From positions 1 through 64,000 of the forward strand of contig JAFSKL010000017.1 in assembly GCA_017448985.1 (NCBI GenBank): a stretch of DNA of 64,000 bases, in the 5' to 3' direction. The translations under genes and the position numbers were made by a program. This document shows positions 18,019-27,363 of this stretch, in pieces. The stretch comes from Paludibacteraceae bacterium. GTDB taxonomy: Bacteria > Bacteroidota > Bacteroidia > Bacteroidales > Paludibacteraceae. Numbering within the stretch: position 1 is the first letter of the stretch; each line of letters begins with the position of its first letter. Under the pieces are notes generated by a model. The model was not told where the DNA came from, did no database searches, and saw nothing but the letters and a program-made list of their open reading frames with translations.

Positions 18019-20293
18019 TCACTCTCCTCACATCCTTGATGTCCTTGATCTTGCGGAGAGCCTTGAGCAGTTCGTCCAACTCGCTCCGGTCATAGACATA
18101 GATCTCCATCGTGCCTTTGAAGATGCCGTCCTCGCTGGTCACATTGATCGACCGCATGTTGATGTGGAAGTCCTTTGTAATGGCCTGCATCACTTGGATA
18201 AACACGCCGAACTTGTCAATGCCTTTCAGCTCAATCGTCTCCACGAACGACTGCACACGATGCGTATTCCATGTCGCCGAATAGATGCGTTTGCCGTAAC
18301 TGGTCTTGAGCAGAGTCGCTTCCGGACAGTCCACTTTGTGGATGTGCATTTGCCCTTTCTCGTCCTGGTAGCCCAACACTTCGTCGCCCGGGATCGGATG
18401 GCAGCAACTGCTCAGCAGATACTCTTTGCCCAAGTTCTCATCCGTCAGCACAATCGCATGAGCCTCTTTCTTCTTCGGCTTCGGTGCTTCTTTCTTTTTA
18501 TCGTTAGACGCAGCCTTGGGTTCGCTTCCCACAGCGCCGGCGGTCTCACTTCTCACAGCGTCAGAGGTCTCTTTCTGCCCGAAGAACGGTATATACGACC
18601 GCCAGCCCCGTTTGGGAATCACTATCTCGCGTATGTTATCCAATCGCAACGCACCTTGGCCCACCTGCAGATAAAGCTCGCTCGGCGTATTCAGATGATA
18701 GTAATTCAATAATCGTGCCAAAGACTGATCGTGGTTCGCCGCCAACTGCTCGTCCATGCTGATAGCGTCATTTACGAGCCGTTCGCCGTGACGCATGTAA
18801 CGCCGCTCTTCCTTACGGAAATACTGGTTCAGACAGTTACGCGCCTTGGCGGTAATCACCATGTCCAGCCACTCGCGTTGAGGATGCTGGCTGTTCGAGG
18901 TCAGCACTTCGATCTGGTCGCCGCCTTTCAGCTGATAGGATAGGGGAACCAAAGCATGGTTCACTTTCGCGCCTATACAATGTTCGCCCAACTCGGAGTG
19001 CAGCATGAACGCAAAGTCCAAAGCGGTCGAGCCCAGCGGCATTGTCTTGATCTCACCTTTGGGCGTGAAGACGAACACTTCCTGCGCAAACAGGTTCAGT
19101 TTGAATGTGCCGAGGAACTGCAACGCATCCTTGTCCGGATCGGCCAGGATGTCCTTTATCTCGCGCAGCCAATTGTCGAGTTCGCTGTCGTCCGACTCGC
19201 CGGTCTTGTATTTCCAATGCGCCGCGTAGCCCCGTTCGGCTATCTCGTGCATCCGGTCGGTACGGATCTGCACTTCCACCCATTGGCCGTTTTTGGCCAT
19301 CACCGTCACATGCAACGCCTCGTAGCCGTTGGCTTTCGGCGTCGAGATCCAGTCGCGGATACGCTCCGGATGAGGACGGTAGATCTCCGTGATCGCCGAA
19401 TAAATCATCCAGCATTGGTCTTTCTCGCTCCACGAGTCCTTCGGCGTGAAGATGATCCGCACGGCCAACAGGTCATACACATCCTCGAACGCACATTGTT
19501 GCCGCATCATCTTCTTCCAGATCGAATAGACGGACTTGATTCGCGCCTTGAGCGTAAAATTGTACCCCATACTCGTCAGGCGATCACGAATCGGCTGCGC
19601 GAACTCCTCGTAGTTCTCCATCTGGGTACCTTTGATGTTCTCCAGCTTGTCGTGTATCTCCTGCCAGGTGTCCGGGTGCTCGTATTTGAAACTCAGGTCC
19701 TCCAGCTCCGTCTTGATGGGGAACAGACCCAGACGGTGAGCTAACGGCGCGTATATATACTGCGTCTCGCCCGCGATCTTATATTGTTTGTCTTTCGGCT
19801 GCGCGCCTAATGTGCGCATGTTGTGCAACCGGTCGGCTATCTTGATCAGCACTACGCGGATATCGTCGCTTATCGTCAGCAGCAACTTGCGGAAGTTCTC
19901 CGCCTGCTCGCTGGCCTGGCTGCCGAACACGCCACCGCTGATCTTCGTCAATCCGCTCACTATCTGAGCTATCTTGTCGCCGAACAGACCAGCTATGTCC
20001 TCCACCGTATAATCCGTGTCTTCCACCACATCGTGCAGCAGCGCCGCACAGATACTCGTACTGCCCAAACCTATCTCACGCACACAGATACGCGCGACGG
20101 CTATCGGATGCAGTATATACGGCTCGCCGCTCAGACGACGAACGCCGTAATGGGCCTTGTGAGCAAAGTTGAAGGCATGGGTAATCAACTCCACTTTCTG
20201 ACGGTGGGCTGTGTGCGCATAATCGTCCAACAACGCCTCAAACTCGCGTTGAATCAACGCCTCTTCTTCCTGTGTAAACTCACTCTTCTGCAT
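18008..20293 (-). CDS. Bifunctional (p)ppGpp synthetase/hydrolase, RelA/SpoT family
   Basis: A 761-residue Rel-type stringent-response enzyme. The HD hydrolase domain is at about 45-200 with the metal-binding HDVVEDTDYT and RLHNMRTLGA. The synthetase domain follows at about 245-355 (YDLLAVRIIF, GWISTPKANGYEALH-like block). A TGS domain is at about 405-465 (VFTPKGEIKTMPLGSTALDF) and an ACT domain at the C-terminus (about 690-761). Both catalytic halves look intact, so it should make and degrade (p)ppGpp. The region of about 580-625 is low-complexity and charged (KKKEAPKPKKKEA). It heads the minus-strand run. Confidence 0.93.
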   Translation of the reverse strand: MQKSEFTQEEEALIQREFEALLDDYAHTAHRQKVELITHAFNFAHKAHYGVRRLSGEPYILHPIAVARICVREIGLGSTSICAALLHDVVEDTDYTVEDIAGLFGDKIAQIVSGLTKISGGVFGSQASEQAENFRKLLLTISDDIRVVLIKIADRLHNMRTLGAQPKDKQYKIAGETQYIYAPLAHRLGLFPIKTELEDLSFKYEHPDTWQEIHDKLENIKGTQMENYEEFAQPIRDRLTSMGYNFTLKARIKSVYSIWKKMMRQQCAFEDVYDLLAVRIIFTPKDSWSEKDQCWMIYSAITEIYRPHPERIRDWISTPKANGYEALHVTVMAKNGQWVEVQIRTDRMHEIAERGYAAHWKYKTGESDDSELDNWLREIKDILADPDKDALQFLGTFKLNLFAQEVFVFTPKGEIKTMPLGSTALDFAFMLHSELGEHCIGAKVNHALVPLSYQLKGGDQIEVLTSNSQHPQREWLDMVITAKARNCLNQYFRKEERRYMRHGERLVNDAISMDEQLAANHDQSLARLLNYYHLNTPSELYLQVGQGALRLDNIREIVIPKRGWRSYIPFFGQKETSDAVRSETAGAVGSEPKAASNDKKKEAPKPKKKEAHAIVLTDENLGKEYLLSSCCHPIPGDEVLGYQDEKGQMHIHKVDCPEATLLKTSYGKRIYSATWNTHRVQSFVETIELKGIDKFGVFIQVMQAITKDFHINMRSINVTSEDGIFKGTMEIYVYDRSELDELLKALRKIKDIKDVRRVNEN

Positions 20294-20313
20294 ATGCGTA
20301 CTAAAACGACCTG

Positions 20314-20345
20314 CAAAATTACGAAAAATATTTTATATACGCAAG
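20314..20345 (-). promoter_or_regulatory. Putative promoter for the relA run
   Basis: On the minus strand CTTG (20345-20342), 20 bases, TAATTTTG (20321-20314). The -33 box differs by one base from TTTG. It ends 21 bp before the relA start. Confidence 0.6.
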
Positions 20346-20403
20346 TGCGCGCGCAAAAAAAATGAAAAAAAATGCAAAAACGGCACAATTTTTGTTTTCT
20401 CTC

Positions 20404-20431
20404 AACTATAAACTTTCAACATTCAACTATT
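20404..20431. repeat. Heptamer-period array, units AACTATA / AACTTTC
   Basis: Four 7-bp units lie immediately upstream of the amidase -7 box and cover the place where its -33 box should be. Confidence 0.65.
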
Positions 20432-20444
20432 TTTTGTAATTTTG
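20413..20444 (+). promoter_or_regulatory. Putative promoter for the amidase gene
   Basis: A good -7 box TAATTTTG is at 20437-20444. At the correct 20-bp spacing the -33 position reads CTTT, not TTTG, because a heptamer array covers it. Confidence 0.5.
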
Positions 20445-20466
20445 CAAACGATTAAATTGGCTTAAA

Positions 20467-21666
20467 ATGCGAAAACTACTGTTTCTTTTCATAGTTCTCC
20501 TCCTCGGGCTGCCGATGATGGCTGCCAAAAGTTATACCGTCGTCCTCGACGCCGGTCACGGAGGAAAAGATCCCGGTGCCGTCGGACGCATCTCCAAGGA
20601 GAAAGATCTCAATCTCAAACTGGCGCTCCAGGTCGGCAAACTGCTCAAAGAGCAGTACCCCGATGTCAAAGTGGTCTTCACACGTGCTACGGATGTGTTC
20701 ATTCCGCTCCAGCAACGCGCCGACATAGCCAACAAGAACAACGCGGACCTGTTCATTTCCATCCATACCAACTCGTCCGAATCCAAGACACCTTGCGGCG
20801 TAGAGACTTTCATCCTCGGTACCGAAAAAATGGAGCAGAACCTCGATGTCGCCATGCGCGAGAACGCCGTTATGAAACTCGAGGCGGACTACCAGACGAC
20901 TTATCAGGGTTTTGACCCGAACTCCATCGACTCCTACATCATGTTCGAACTGATGCAGAACAGCCACATGGACCAGTCGCTCGATTTCGCCTCACGCGTG
21001 CAGAGCCATTTTGTCGGCCAGCTCAACCGCGAGGACCGAGGTGTGCGACAAGCTGCTTTCTGGGTGCTCCTCAAAACGGCCTGTCCGTCCATACTCTTTG
21101 AAATGGGCTTCATCTCCAATCCAGACGAAGAGAAATACCTCAATGCCCCGGGCACGATTGACAAGATGGCACAAGGCATCGTCAAATCCTTCGGCGAATA
21201 CACCCACCGCCAAGCCGTCAAACAAGAATCCCTCTCCACCGAACAGGACAAACCGGCACCTCAATCTACTAACGCATCCGCCCCATCATCCAACGCATCC
21301 GCTCCATCATCCAACGCATCCGCCCAACCTGCCAACGCAAACTCCACCTCTAAAGAGCAACCCTCCAGCGCTAAATCCGCCGATCCACAACCGACGGTCA
21401 ACCGACGGTCAACCGACGGTCAAAGCCAAGGTAATAATGAGGAAAGAACCCCCATATTATATTATGCGGTCCAGATTTGTGCCTCGCGCACGCCGCTTGA
21501 ACCGTCCGATCCGCGCCTGAAGGGACTCGAATACGACACCATTCAAGTGGGCGAATGGATCAAATACTATACCGCCGCTGACCCGGACAAGAAAAAAGTG
21601 TCCTCCTCCCAGCAGCAGCTCAAGCCACGCTTCCCTGATTGCTGGATCATCAAGTTTGAGAAGTGA
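20467..21666 (+). CDS. N-acetylmuramoyl-L-alanine amidase (Amidase_3)
   Basis: A 399-residue zinc amidase that cuts the bond between MurNAc and the stem peptide, used in cell separation. A signal peptide (1-19) precedes the catalytic domain (about 22-250), with VVLDAGHGGKDPGAVG (zinc His), the catalytic-domain Glu, SIHTNS (second zinc His) and MGFISNPDEE. Between about 262 and 325 is a low-complexity linker of 7-residue repeats (NASAPSS) and an NRRSTDGQ segment. A C-terminal domain of about 70 residues (ILYYAVQICASR onward) resembles a SPOR-like unit. It precedes an MCE-domain gene. Confidence 0.88.
   Translation: MRKLLFLFIVLLLGLPMMAAKSYTVVLDAGHGGKDPGAVGRISKEKDLNLKLALQVGKLLKEQYPDVKVVFTRATDVFIPLQQRADIANKNNADLFISIHTNSSESKTPCGVETFILGTEKMEQNLDVAMRENAVMKLEADYQTTYQGFDPNSIDSYIMFELMQNSHMDQSLDFASRVQSHFVGQLNREDRGVRQAAFWVLLKTACPSILFEMGFISNPDEEKYLNAPGTIDKMAQGIVKSFGEYTHRQAVKQESLSTEQDKPAPQSTNASAPSSNASAPSSNASAQPANANSTSKEQPSSAKSADPQPTVNRRSTDGQSQGNNEERTPILYYAVQICASRTPLEPSDPRLKGLEYDTIQVGEWIKYYTAADPDKKKVSSSQQQLKPRFPDCWIIKFEK
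21271..21339. repeat. In-frame 21-bp tandem repeats in the amidase linker
   Basis: Three units of 21 bp, each beginning AACGCATCCGC, encode NASAPSS, NASAPSS and NASAQPA; a partial fourth unit follows. The period is three times seven bases, so the reading frame is kept. Confidence 0.8.
21391..21423. repeat. 11-bp tandem repeat CCGACGGTCAA, three exact copies
   Basis: Three exact 11-bp units (33 bp) in the amidase linker. Because 11 is not a multiple of 3, each unit is read in a different frame, giving the PTVNRRSTDGQ stretch. Confidence 0.85.
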
Positions 21667-21721
21667 AAAATCGTAACATATGCTGGATCATCAAGTTTGA
21701 GAAGTGAAAAATCGTAACATA
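21640..21721. repeat. 41-bp tandem duplication covering the amidase 3' end
   Basis: Two exact 41-bp copies (21640-21680 and 21681-21721). The first contains the last codons and stop of the amidase gene; the second is a non-coding duplicate just downstream. Exact identity points to a recent event. Confidence 0.92.
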
Positions 21722-21737
21722 TAAACAATAGATAAAT

Positions 21738-21769
21738 AAATCGTTAAATCGTCAATCGTCTAATCGTCA
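21738..21769. repeat. 7-8-bp-period array, units AATCGTC / AATCGTTA
   Basis: About four units built on AATCGT stand directly before the MCE-domain gene start. Confidence 0.65.
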
Positions 21770-21772
21770 GTT

Positions 21773-22684
21773 ATGAAGCACGCACGCGAAATCAAGGTCG
21801 GCCTTCTGGCAACCGTTTGTATTTTCCTCCTTATCTTCGGATTCAATTTCCTCAAAGGAGTCAATATCTTCTCGCCTACCAACAGTTACCACGGCACTTT
21901 TGCACATCTCCACGGCCTCGAAGAACAGGCTGCTGTTTCTATTCGCGGACACCAGGTCGGCCATGTGGACAAGATCCATTACGACTATACGCGGGATAGC
22001 GCCTTCACCGTGGATATCTCTATCAACAAGGATATCGCTTTGCCGCAAGGTACCAAGATGGCCATCGTCTCGGACGGTCTCCTCGGAGGTGTTGTCATCG
22101 ACTTGCTCCTCCCTCATCAATCCCCAACGACCAACGACGAACGACCCATCGCCCACGGTTCTTTCCTTCCCACGACCTTTGTCCCTTCCCTCATGGAGTC
22201 CCTGCAAGGCCAGCTCATAGCTAAAATTTCCTCCGCTGTGGAAAATATCGATTCGCTCGTAGCGGTCGTCAATACGCAGCTTGAAGGCAATCATGTCCAA
22301 TCGGCTCTGACGAACATCGATCGCGTCTCCGGCAACCTCTCTGTCGTCTCTTCTGACCTCAAAAAACTGATGAACAACCAGGTGCCCCGCATCGTCAACA
22401 ATGCCGACACCGCGGTCGCTAATCTCAATACCGTCATCGCCGACATCAAGGCCGCCGACTTGCAGGCTACTGTCGCACGCGTGGACAATGCCGTTGACAA
22501 CGTCAACGGACTCGTCGTGGATGTACGCTCTGAGAACGGCACACTCGGCCAGCTCATCTACAATAAGTCGCTCTACAACCATATCGATGCTACCGTTGTT
22601 TCTGCCGACAGCCTCATCGTCGATCTCAAAGCGCACCCGAAACGATATGTGCACTTTTCACTCTTCGGCAAAAAAGATAAATAA
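21773..22684 (+). CDS. MCE (MlaD) domain protein, lipid-transport ABC substrate-binding subunit
   Basis: A 303-residue protein with one N-terminal membrane anchor (about 10-27) and an MCE domain at about 37-120 (YHGTFAHLHGLEEQAAVSIR, VGHVDKIHYD, GTKMAIVSDGLLGGVVIDL). This matches MlaD, which forms hexameric rings carrying phospholipid between outer and inner membranes. A coiled-coil-like helix follows (about 150-285, repeated N-x-D-x-V-A/V-N). The MlaE permease and MlaF ATPase are not next to it. A 7-residue stretch near 120 (TNDER) is encoded by a heptamer array. Confidence 0.85.
   Translation: MKHAREIKVGLLATVCIFLLIFGFNFLKGVNIFSPTNSYHGTFAHLHGLEEQAAVSIRGHQVGHVDKIHYDYTRDSAFTVDISINKDIALPQGTKMAIVSDGLLGGVVIDLLLPHQSPTTNDERPIAHGSFLPTTFVPSLMESLQGQLIAKISSAVENIDSLVAVVNTQLEGNHVQSALTNIDRVSGNLSVVSSDLKKLMNNQVPRIVNNADTAVANLNTVIADIKAADLQATVARVDNAVDNVNGLVVDVRSENGTLGQLIYNKSLYNHIDATVVSADSLIVDLKAHPKRYVHFSLFGKKDK
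22125..22145. repeat. In-frame heptamer array, units CAACGAC / GAACGAC
   Basis: Three exact-period 7-bp units (21 bp) within the MCE gene, just after the MCE domain, encoding PTTNDERP. Length 21 keeps the frame. Confidence 0.7.
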
Positions 22685-22755
22685 GTTTTCATAATTTCCG
22701 AGGAACACGCGTTCCACAATTTGGAGATTTTCTAAATTGAAAATAATTTTTTTAG

Positions 22756-22794
22756 AACGAAATGTCCCGCCAAAACGGGCATTTCGTTTTTTTT
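22756..22794 (+). terminator. Rho-independent terminator after the MCE gene
   Basis: AACGAAATG and CATTTCGTT pair, followed inwards by CCCG/CGGG around a CCAAAA loop, with a run of eight or more T on the plus strand. It closes the amidase-MCE unit. Confidence 0.85.
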
Positions 22795-22954
22795 AAAATA
22801 AAATGCAAAAACACTTGCATATTTACAACCTTCTAAAAATCAGCGACTTAGATGTTGATAACTTTACTAACTTGCTGTAAATCACTTGTTTCGGCGTAAG
22901 TGCCTATAAATACGGCAGTTACATTTATGCGCATTTTGCCAATTCTGAGGAAGA

Positions 22955-22986
22955 TTTGGTCAATTCAAAAAAAAGCAGTACCTTTG
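22955..22986 (+). promoter_or_regulatory. Bacteroidetes-type promoter for dnaA
   Basis: TTTG (22955-22958), 20 bases, TACCTTTG (22979-22986). The leader to the dnaA ATG is about 65 nt, longer than at most genes here. Confidence 0.78.
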
Positions 22987-22997
22987 CACTCGGTTTC

Positions 22998-23026
22998 GGT
23001 TCAAATGCTCCGATTTGGTTCAAATG
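22998..23026 (+). repeat. Direct repeat GGTTCAAATG in the dnaA leader
   Basis: Two exact 10-bp copies (22998-23007 and 23017-23026), 19 bp apart, lie just after the transcription start of dnaA. The matching context CGxTTxGGTTCAAATG extends upstream. A regulator site is possible. Confidence 0.6.
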
Positions 23027-23059
23027 ACCCGTTATTTTTTTGACACCTTATAAATAATA

Positions 23060-24436
23060 ATGACGCAAACAATCGAACAACAATGGGCGCAGTGTCAGAC
23101 CATTCTGGCTGACAATCTGACGAGCAGTGCTTACCAGACATGGTTCGCACCCATCGTACCGTTGCAGTTTGCGGAAGGTGTCCTTGTTCTGCAAGTCAAA
23201 TCGCAGTTTGTGGCGGAGTATATCGAGGAGAACTATATCCCTCTGCTCTCGGCTGCCATTTATCGCGTTTTCGGTCAGGGCACGCGTCTCGAGTACCGTG
23301 TGCTGATTGACTCCACTTCCGGCGCTGCCACCAATCTGCCTTCCGCCAACAGTATGCAGCAGCCTGACAATCGTCAGTTGATTGCGGGCAACCAGCGTCA
23401 GATCTCGCACTTTGACTCGCAGCTCAACGCGCTCTATACATTCGATTCCTTCATTGCCGGCGAGCCCAACAAACTGGCGCGTACCGCAGGTATGGCTATC
23501 GCCAAGCAACCCGGAGCTACCGCTTTCAATCCGCTATTCATCTATGGCGGCAGCGGAGTGGGGAAGACCCACCTCGCAAACGCAATCGGTAATCAGGCAC
23601 GCCTCTTCAATCCTAATCTGCGCGTGCTATACGTGAGCGCGAATACCTTTAAATTGCAATATACGTCAGCAGCCAAAAACAATCAAATCCCCGATTTTCT
23701 CAATTTCTACCAATCGGTAGATGTCCTGATCGTGGACGACATCCAATATTTCGCGGGATTGAAAGGGACGCAGGACACGTTCTTCCATATCTTCAACTAT
23801 CTTCAGCAGAGCCGCAAGCAGCTCATCCTCACTTCCGACCGCCCGCCTATCGAGCTCAAAGACATTGAGGAAAGACTGCTCACACGCTTCAAATGGGGCT
23901 TGGCGGCAGAGATAACACGCCCGGACTATATGCTCCGCAAGAATATATTGCTGAGCAAAATGCGCCGTGACGGTATCACGCTTGACGAGCAGATAGTCGA
24001 TTTCATCGCGCAGAATGTCAAGGACTCTGTGCGTGATCTGGAAGGTGTCTTGGCGTCGCTGTTGGCGCATTCTACACTCACCGACCGTGAGATTGATATG
24101 CCTTTGGCAGAAAAAGTGGTGAGTCACATCGTGGCCATCCAGCCGCGTGTCATTACCGTGAACGATGTGGTCAAGGCGGTAGCGTCCTACTACAGCCTGC
24201 CGGAGAAAGCCATCACGGCGCAAAACCGTGCACGCGACATCACCCATGCCCGTCATGTGGCCATCTACCTCAGCAAGCAGCTCACCGGCAACTCGCTGAC
24301 CGAGATAGGCTTCAAGATGGGGCGTCGCACCCATGCTACGGTCCTGCACTCCGTCTCGCTCATCAACGAGCAACTCGAGTTCGATGCGGTCCTCCGCCAG
24401 CATATCGCGCAACTCACCTCTGCCCTCAAGGCATAA
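23060..24436 (+). CDS. dnaA: Chromosomal replication initiator DnaA
   Basis: A 458-residue AAA+ initiator that melts the origin. Domain I is at about 1-80 (IEQQWAQCQTILADNLTSSA). A variable linker follows. The ATPase has Walker A GGSGVGKTHL (about 161-170), Walker B VLIVDDIQYFAG and LTSDRPP. The C-terminal domain IV helix-turn-helix has the signature ITHARHVAIYLSKQLTGNSL and GRRTHATVLHS. All motifs needed for ATP and DnaA-box binding are present. The gene stands alone with its own promoter and terminator. Confidence 0.97.
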   Translation: MTQTIEQQWAQCQTILADNLTSSAYQTWFAPIVPLQFAEGVLVLQVKSQFVAEYIEENYIPLLSAAIYRVFGQGTRLEYRVLIDSTSGAATNLPSANSMQQPDNRQLIAGNQRQISHFDSQLNALYTFDSFIAGEPNKLARTAGMAIAKQPGATAFNPLFIYGGSGVGKTHLANAIGNQARLFNPNLRVLYVSANTFKLQYTSAAKNNQIPDFLNFYQSVDVLIVDDIQYFAGLKGTQDTFFHIFNYLQQSRKQLILTSDRPPIELKDIEERLLTRFKWGLAAEITRPDYMLRKNILLSKMRRDGITLDEQIVDFIAQNVKDSVRDLEGVLASLLAHSTLTDREIDMPLAEKVVSHIVAIQPRVITVNDVVKAVASYYSLPEKAITAQNRARDITHARHVAIYLSKQLTGNSLTEIGFKMGRRTHATVLHSVSLINEQLEFDAVLRQHIAQLTSALKA

Positions 24437-24466
24437 AAAAACGGCACTCTTATGAGCGCCGTTTTT
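24437..24466. terminator. Bidirectional terminator between dnaA and groEL
   Basis: The sequence reads AAAAACGGC, a short arm, a TTAT loop, then GCCGTTTTT. A-run and T-run flank the stem, so it can end transcription from both converging genes. It starts immediately after the dnaA stop. Confidence 0.85.
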
Positions 24467-24468
24467 CC

Positions 24469-24510
24469 TTTCACCTATAGGCGCTTGCGCCGTCCTATAG
24501 CGAAGCGTCC
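24469..24510. repeat. Dispersed 42-bp GC-rich hairpin repeat, copy 1
   Basis: It begins TTTCACCTATAGGCGC and contains the hairpin GGCGC-TT-GCGCC and the arms CTATAGG/CCTATAG. The same 42 bp recurs at 51546-51587 with one mismatch, and its 21-bp core recurs inside the acyl-CoA ligase gene at 52826-52846. Confidence 0.9.
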
Positions 24511-24531
24511 TTTAAACTTTAAACTTTATAC

Positions 24532-24534
<3 letters not shown>
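24511..24534. repeat. Heptamer-period array, units TTTAAAC / TTTATAC
   Basis: Three 7-bp units fused directly to the GC-rich hairpin repeat, ending at the groEL stop codon. Confidence 0.7.
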
Positions 24535-26211
<1,677 letters not shown>

Positions 26212-26214
<3 letters not shown>

Positions 26215-26487
26215 TTGAATTTTCGCCAAAACATCCGATTGACGCATAATGAGGAACTTCTCTCCGTCGAGTTCGAGCTCCGTGCCGGCATACTTGCCGT
26301 AGAGCACTTGGTCGCCGGCTTTGAGGACCATCTCTTCGTCTTTGGTTCCGTTACCTACCGCTAACACTTCTCCGCGAAGCGGTTTCTCTTTGGCGCTGTC
26401 AGGAATAATGATTCCTGCTACAGTCTTTTCTTCTGCCGCCGCCGGTTTCACCAGCACGCGGTCTGCTAAAGGTTGAATCTTGCTCAT
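26212..26487 (-). CDS. groS: Co-chaperonin GroES
   Basis: A 91-residue lid subunit for GroEL. It starts [20 protein letters not shown] and carries the mobile loop (about 15-30, [16 protein letters not shown] with the Ile-rich GroEL-contact sequence) and [19 protein letters not shown]. Length is normal. It is first in the groES-groEL operon. No CIRCE element (the HrcA site) is visible upstream, and no clear vegetative promoter either, so heat-shock control probably works in another way. Confidence 0.96.
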
Positions 26488-26504
26488 AATATATTTATTT
26501 TAAC

Positions 26505-26536
26505 GATTTAACAATTTAACAATTTAACCATTTAAC
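26505..26536. repeat. 8-bp-period array, units AATTTAAC / CATTTAAC
   Basis: Four exact-period 8-bp units in the groES leader, differing only in the first base. Confidence 0.75.
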
Positions 26537-26587
26537 GCGTCTCTCGACGCTTTAACATTGTCAAATCTCGTGCCAAACGCTCCTTTT

Positions 26588-26602
26588 CTGCCATTTTGGC
26601 AG
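26588..26602. other. Perfect inverted repeat CTGCCA-TTT-TGGCAG upstream of groES
   Basis: A 6-bp perfect dyad with a 3-bp centre about 100 bp upstream of groES. It has the size of a dimeric repressor operator. A link to chaperonin control is inference. Confidence 0.45.
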
Positions 26603-26639
26603 TTTATGACAAAGTAAGAGTTTATGGGCGAGCAGTCAA

Positions 26640-26729
26640 CTCGTACCCAACGCCTACCTGACAACCCCTATTATCTCGTACTTACCGCGCACTTACGACG
26701 CACTTATCTCGTACTTATCACGCACTAAA
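26640..26729. repeat. 11-bp-period array, units CTCGTACTTAC / GACGCACTTAT
   Basis: Five clear 11-bp units at 26675-26729, alternating CTCGTACTTA and xxCGCACTTA, with a more decayed run upstream from 26640. Eleven bases is about one helical turn, so the units face the same side of the DNA. Confidence 0.75.
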
Positions 26730-26751
26730 TTGTCCCTATAACGATTATATA

Positions 26752-26776
26752 GTATATATACTGTGTATATATACTG
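26752..26776. repeat. 12-bp direct repeat GTATATATACTG
   Basis: Two exact copies (26752-26763 and 26765-26776) one base apart. The first overlaps the perfect palindrome AGTATATATACT. Very AT-rich; could be a melting or binding site. Confidence 0.7.
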
Positions 26777-26875
26777 TTTTTGAAGAAGAATTTTATAAAA
26801 ATGAGTGTAAAATTTTTAACTTTTATCAACAATTGTGGGAAGTTGACGGAAAAATATTAGAATTTGTCGGAAAAA

Positions 26876-26907
26876 TTTGCATATATCAAAAAAAAGCAGT
26901 AAATTTG
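26876..26907 (+). promoter_or_regulatory. Bacteroidetes-type promoter for the small lipoprotein gene
   Basis: TTTG (26876-26879), 20 bases, TAAATTTG (26900-26907). The start codon is 37 bp downstream. Confidence 0.78.
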
Positions 26908-26944
26908 CACGCGGTTTTGTTGTTTAACAAAAAAATATATCATT

Positions 26945-27337
26945 ATGAAAAAGTTCTATTCTTTTTGTATCATGCTGGCAGTAGTGCTCGGCGCGGTAAG
27001 TTTCGTGGCTTGTGACAAGGAAAATCAAAACGATCCTTCTCCCAAAGCAGAGCTTCAAAAAGGGCAGTGGGTTTGTCAGGTTAATGAAAGCCACTACATG
27101 TTTTTTGAATTCGAAAAAAGCAGTTTCAAGTTTCATGAGGTAGGTGTTGTGTTAGGCGAGCCTGTCGATGCTTGGGCAGGTGGGGCATATGTGATCAAAG
27201 GCAATGATCTCAATTTATCCTTTACAGACTGTAATGTACCGGAGATGAAGTCAAAGTTGGGTCAAATGGAAACGCATGCCGTTTTGGACGGTAATACGAT
27301 CCACTACAGCGGTTATGACTTTGTCCTCCAGAAATAA
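26945..27337 (+). CDS. Small lipoprotein of unknown function
   Basis: A 130-residue protein with an N-terminal signal peptide ending in a lipobox, SFVAC (Cys24), so the mature protein is lipid-anchored. The rest (GQWVCQVNESHYMFFEFEKS and later beta-strand-like segments) is a small, probably all-beta domain of about 95 residues, similar in length to the lipocalin-like or META-type small lipoproteins common in Bacteroidetes. I do not recognise a named family. It has its own promoter. gdhA follows after 26 bp, so the two may share a transcript. Confidence 0.75.
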   Translation: MKKFYSFCIMLAVVLGAVSFVACDKENQNDPSPKAELQKGQWVCQVNESHYMFFEFEKSSFKFHEVGVVLGEPVDAWAGGAYVIKGNDLNLSFTDCNVPEMKSKLGQMETHAVLDGNTIHYSGYDFVLQK

Positions 27338-27363
27338 CAAACAGACAAACAAATCTACTGAAT

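Larger units (their letters stand above)
22685..23059. other. AT-rich region upstream of dnaA (possible oriC-proximal)
   Basis: A 375-bp gene-free stretch holding a terminator (22756-22794), one near-consensus DnaA box on the minus strand (TTATCAACA, 22853-22861), a small inverted repeat ATGCAA/TTGCAT (22803-22820) and the dnaA promoter. Only one good DnaA box is seen, so calling this the origin is not justified; many bacteria do have the origin beside dnaA. Confidence 0.4.
26488..26944. other. 457-bp intergenic region with layered repeats between groES and a lipoprotein gene
   Basis: It holds, in order, an 8-bp-period array (26505-26536), an inverted repeat CTGCCA/TGGCAG (26588-26602), an 11-bp-period array (26640-26729), a 12-bp direct repeat containing a palindrome (26752-26776) and the lipoprotein promoter (26876-26907). 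No further gene is supported. Confidence 0.7.

Noticed and set aside
22685..23059. Firm call of the replication origin
   Set aside because: Only one near-consensus DnaA box and no cluster or DNA-unwinding block beyond general AT-richness; skew analysis of the whole genome would be needed.
26640..26729. CRISPR array
   Set aside because: Units are 11 bp with no spacers of 30-40 bp and no cas genes; the heptamer arrays likewise lack spacers.
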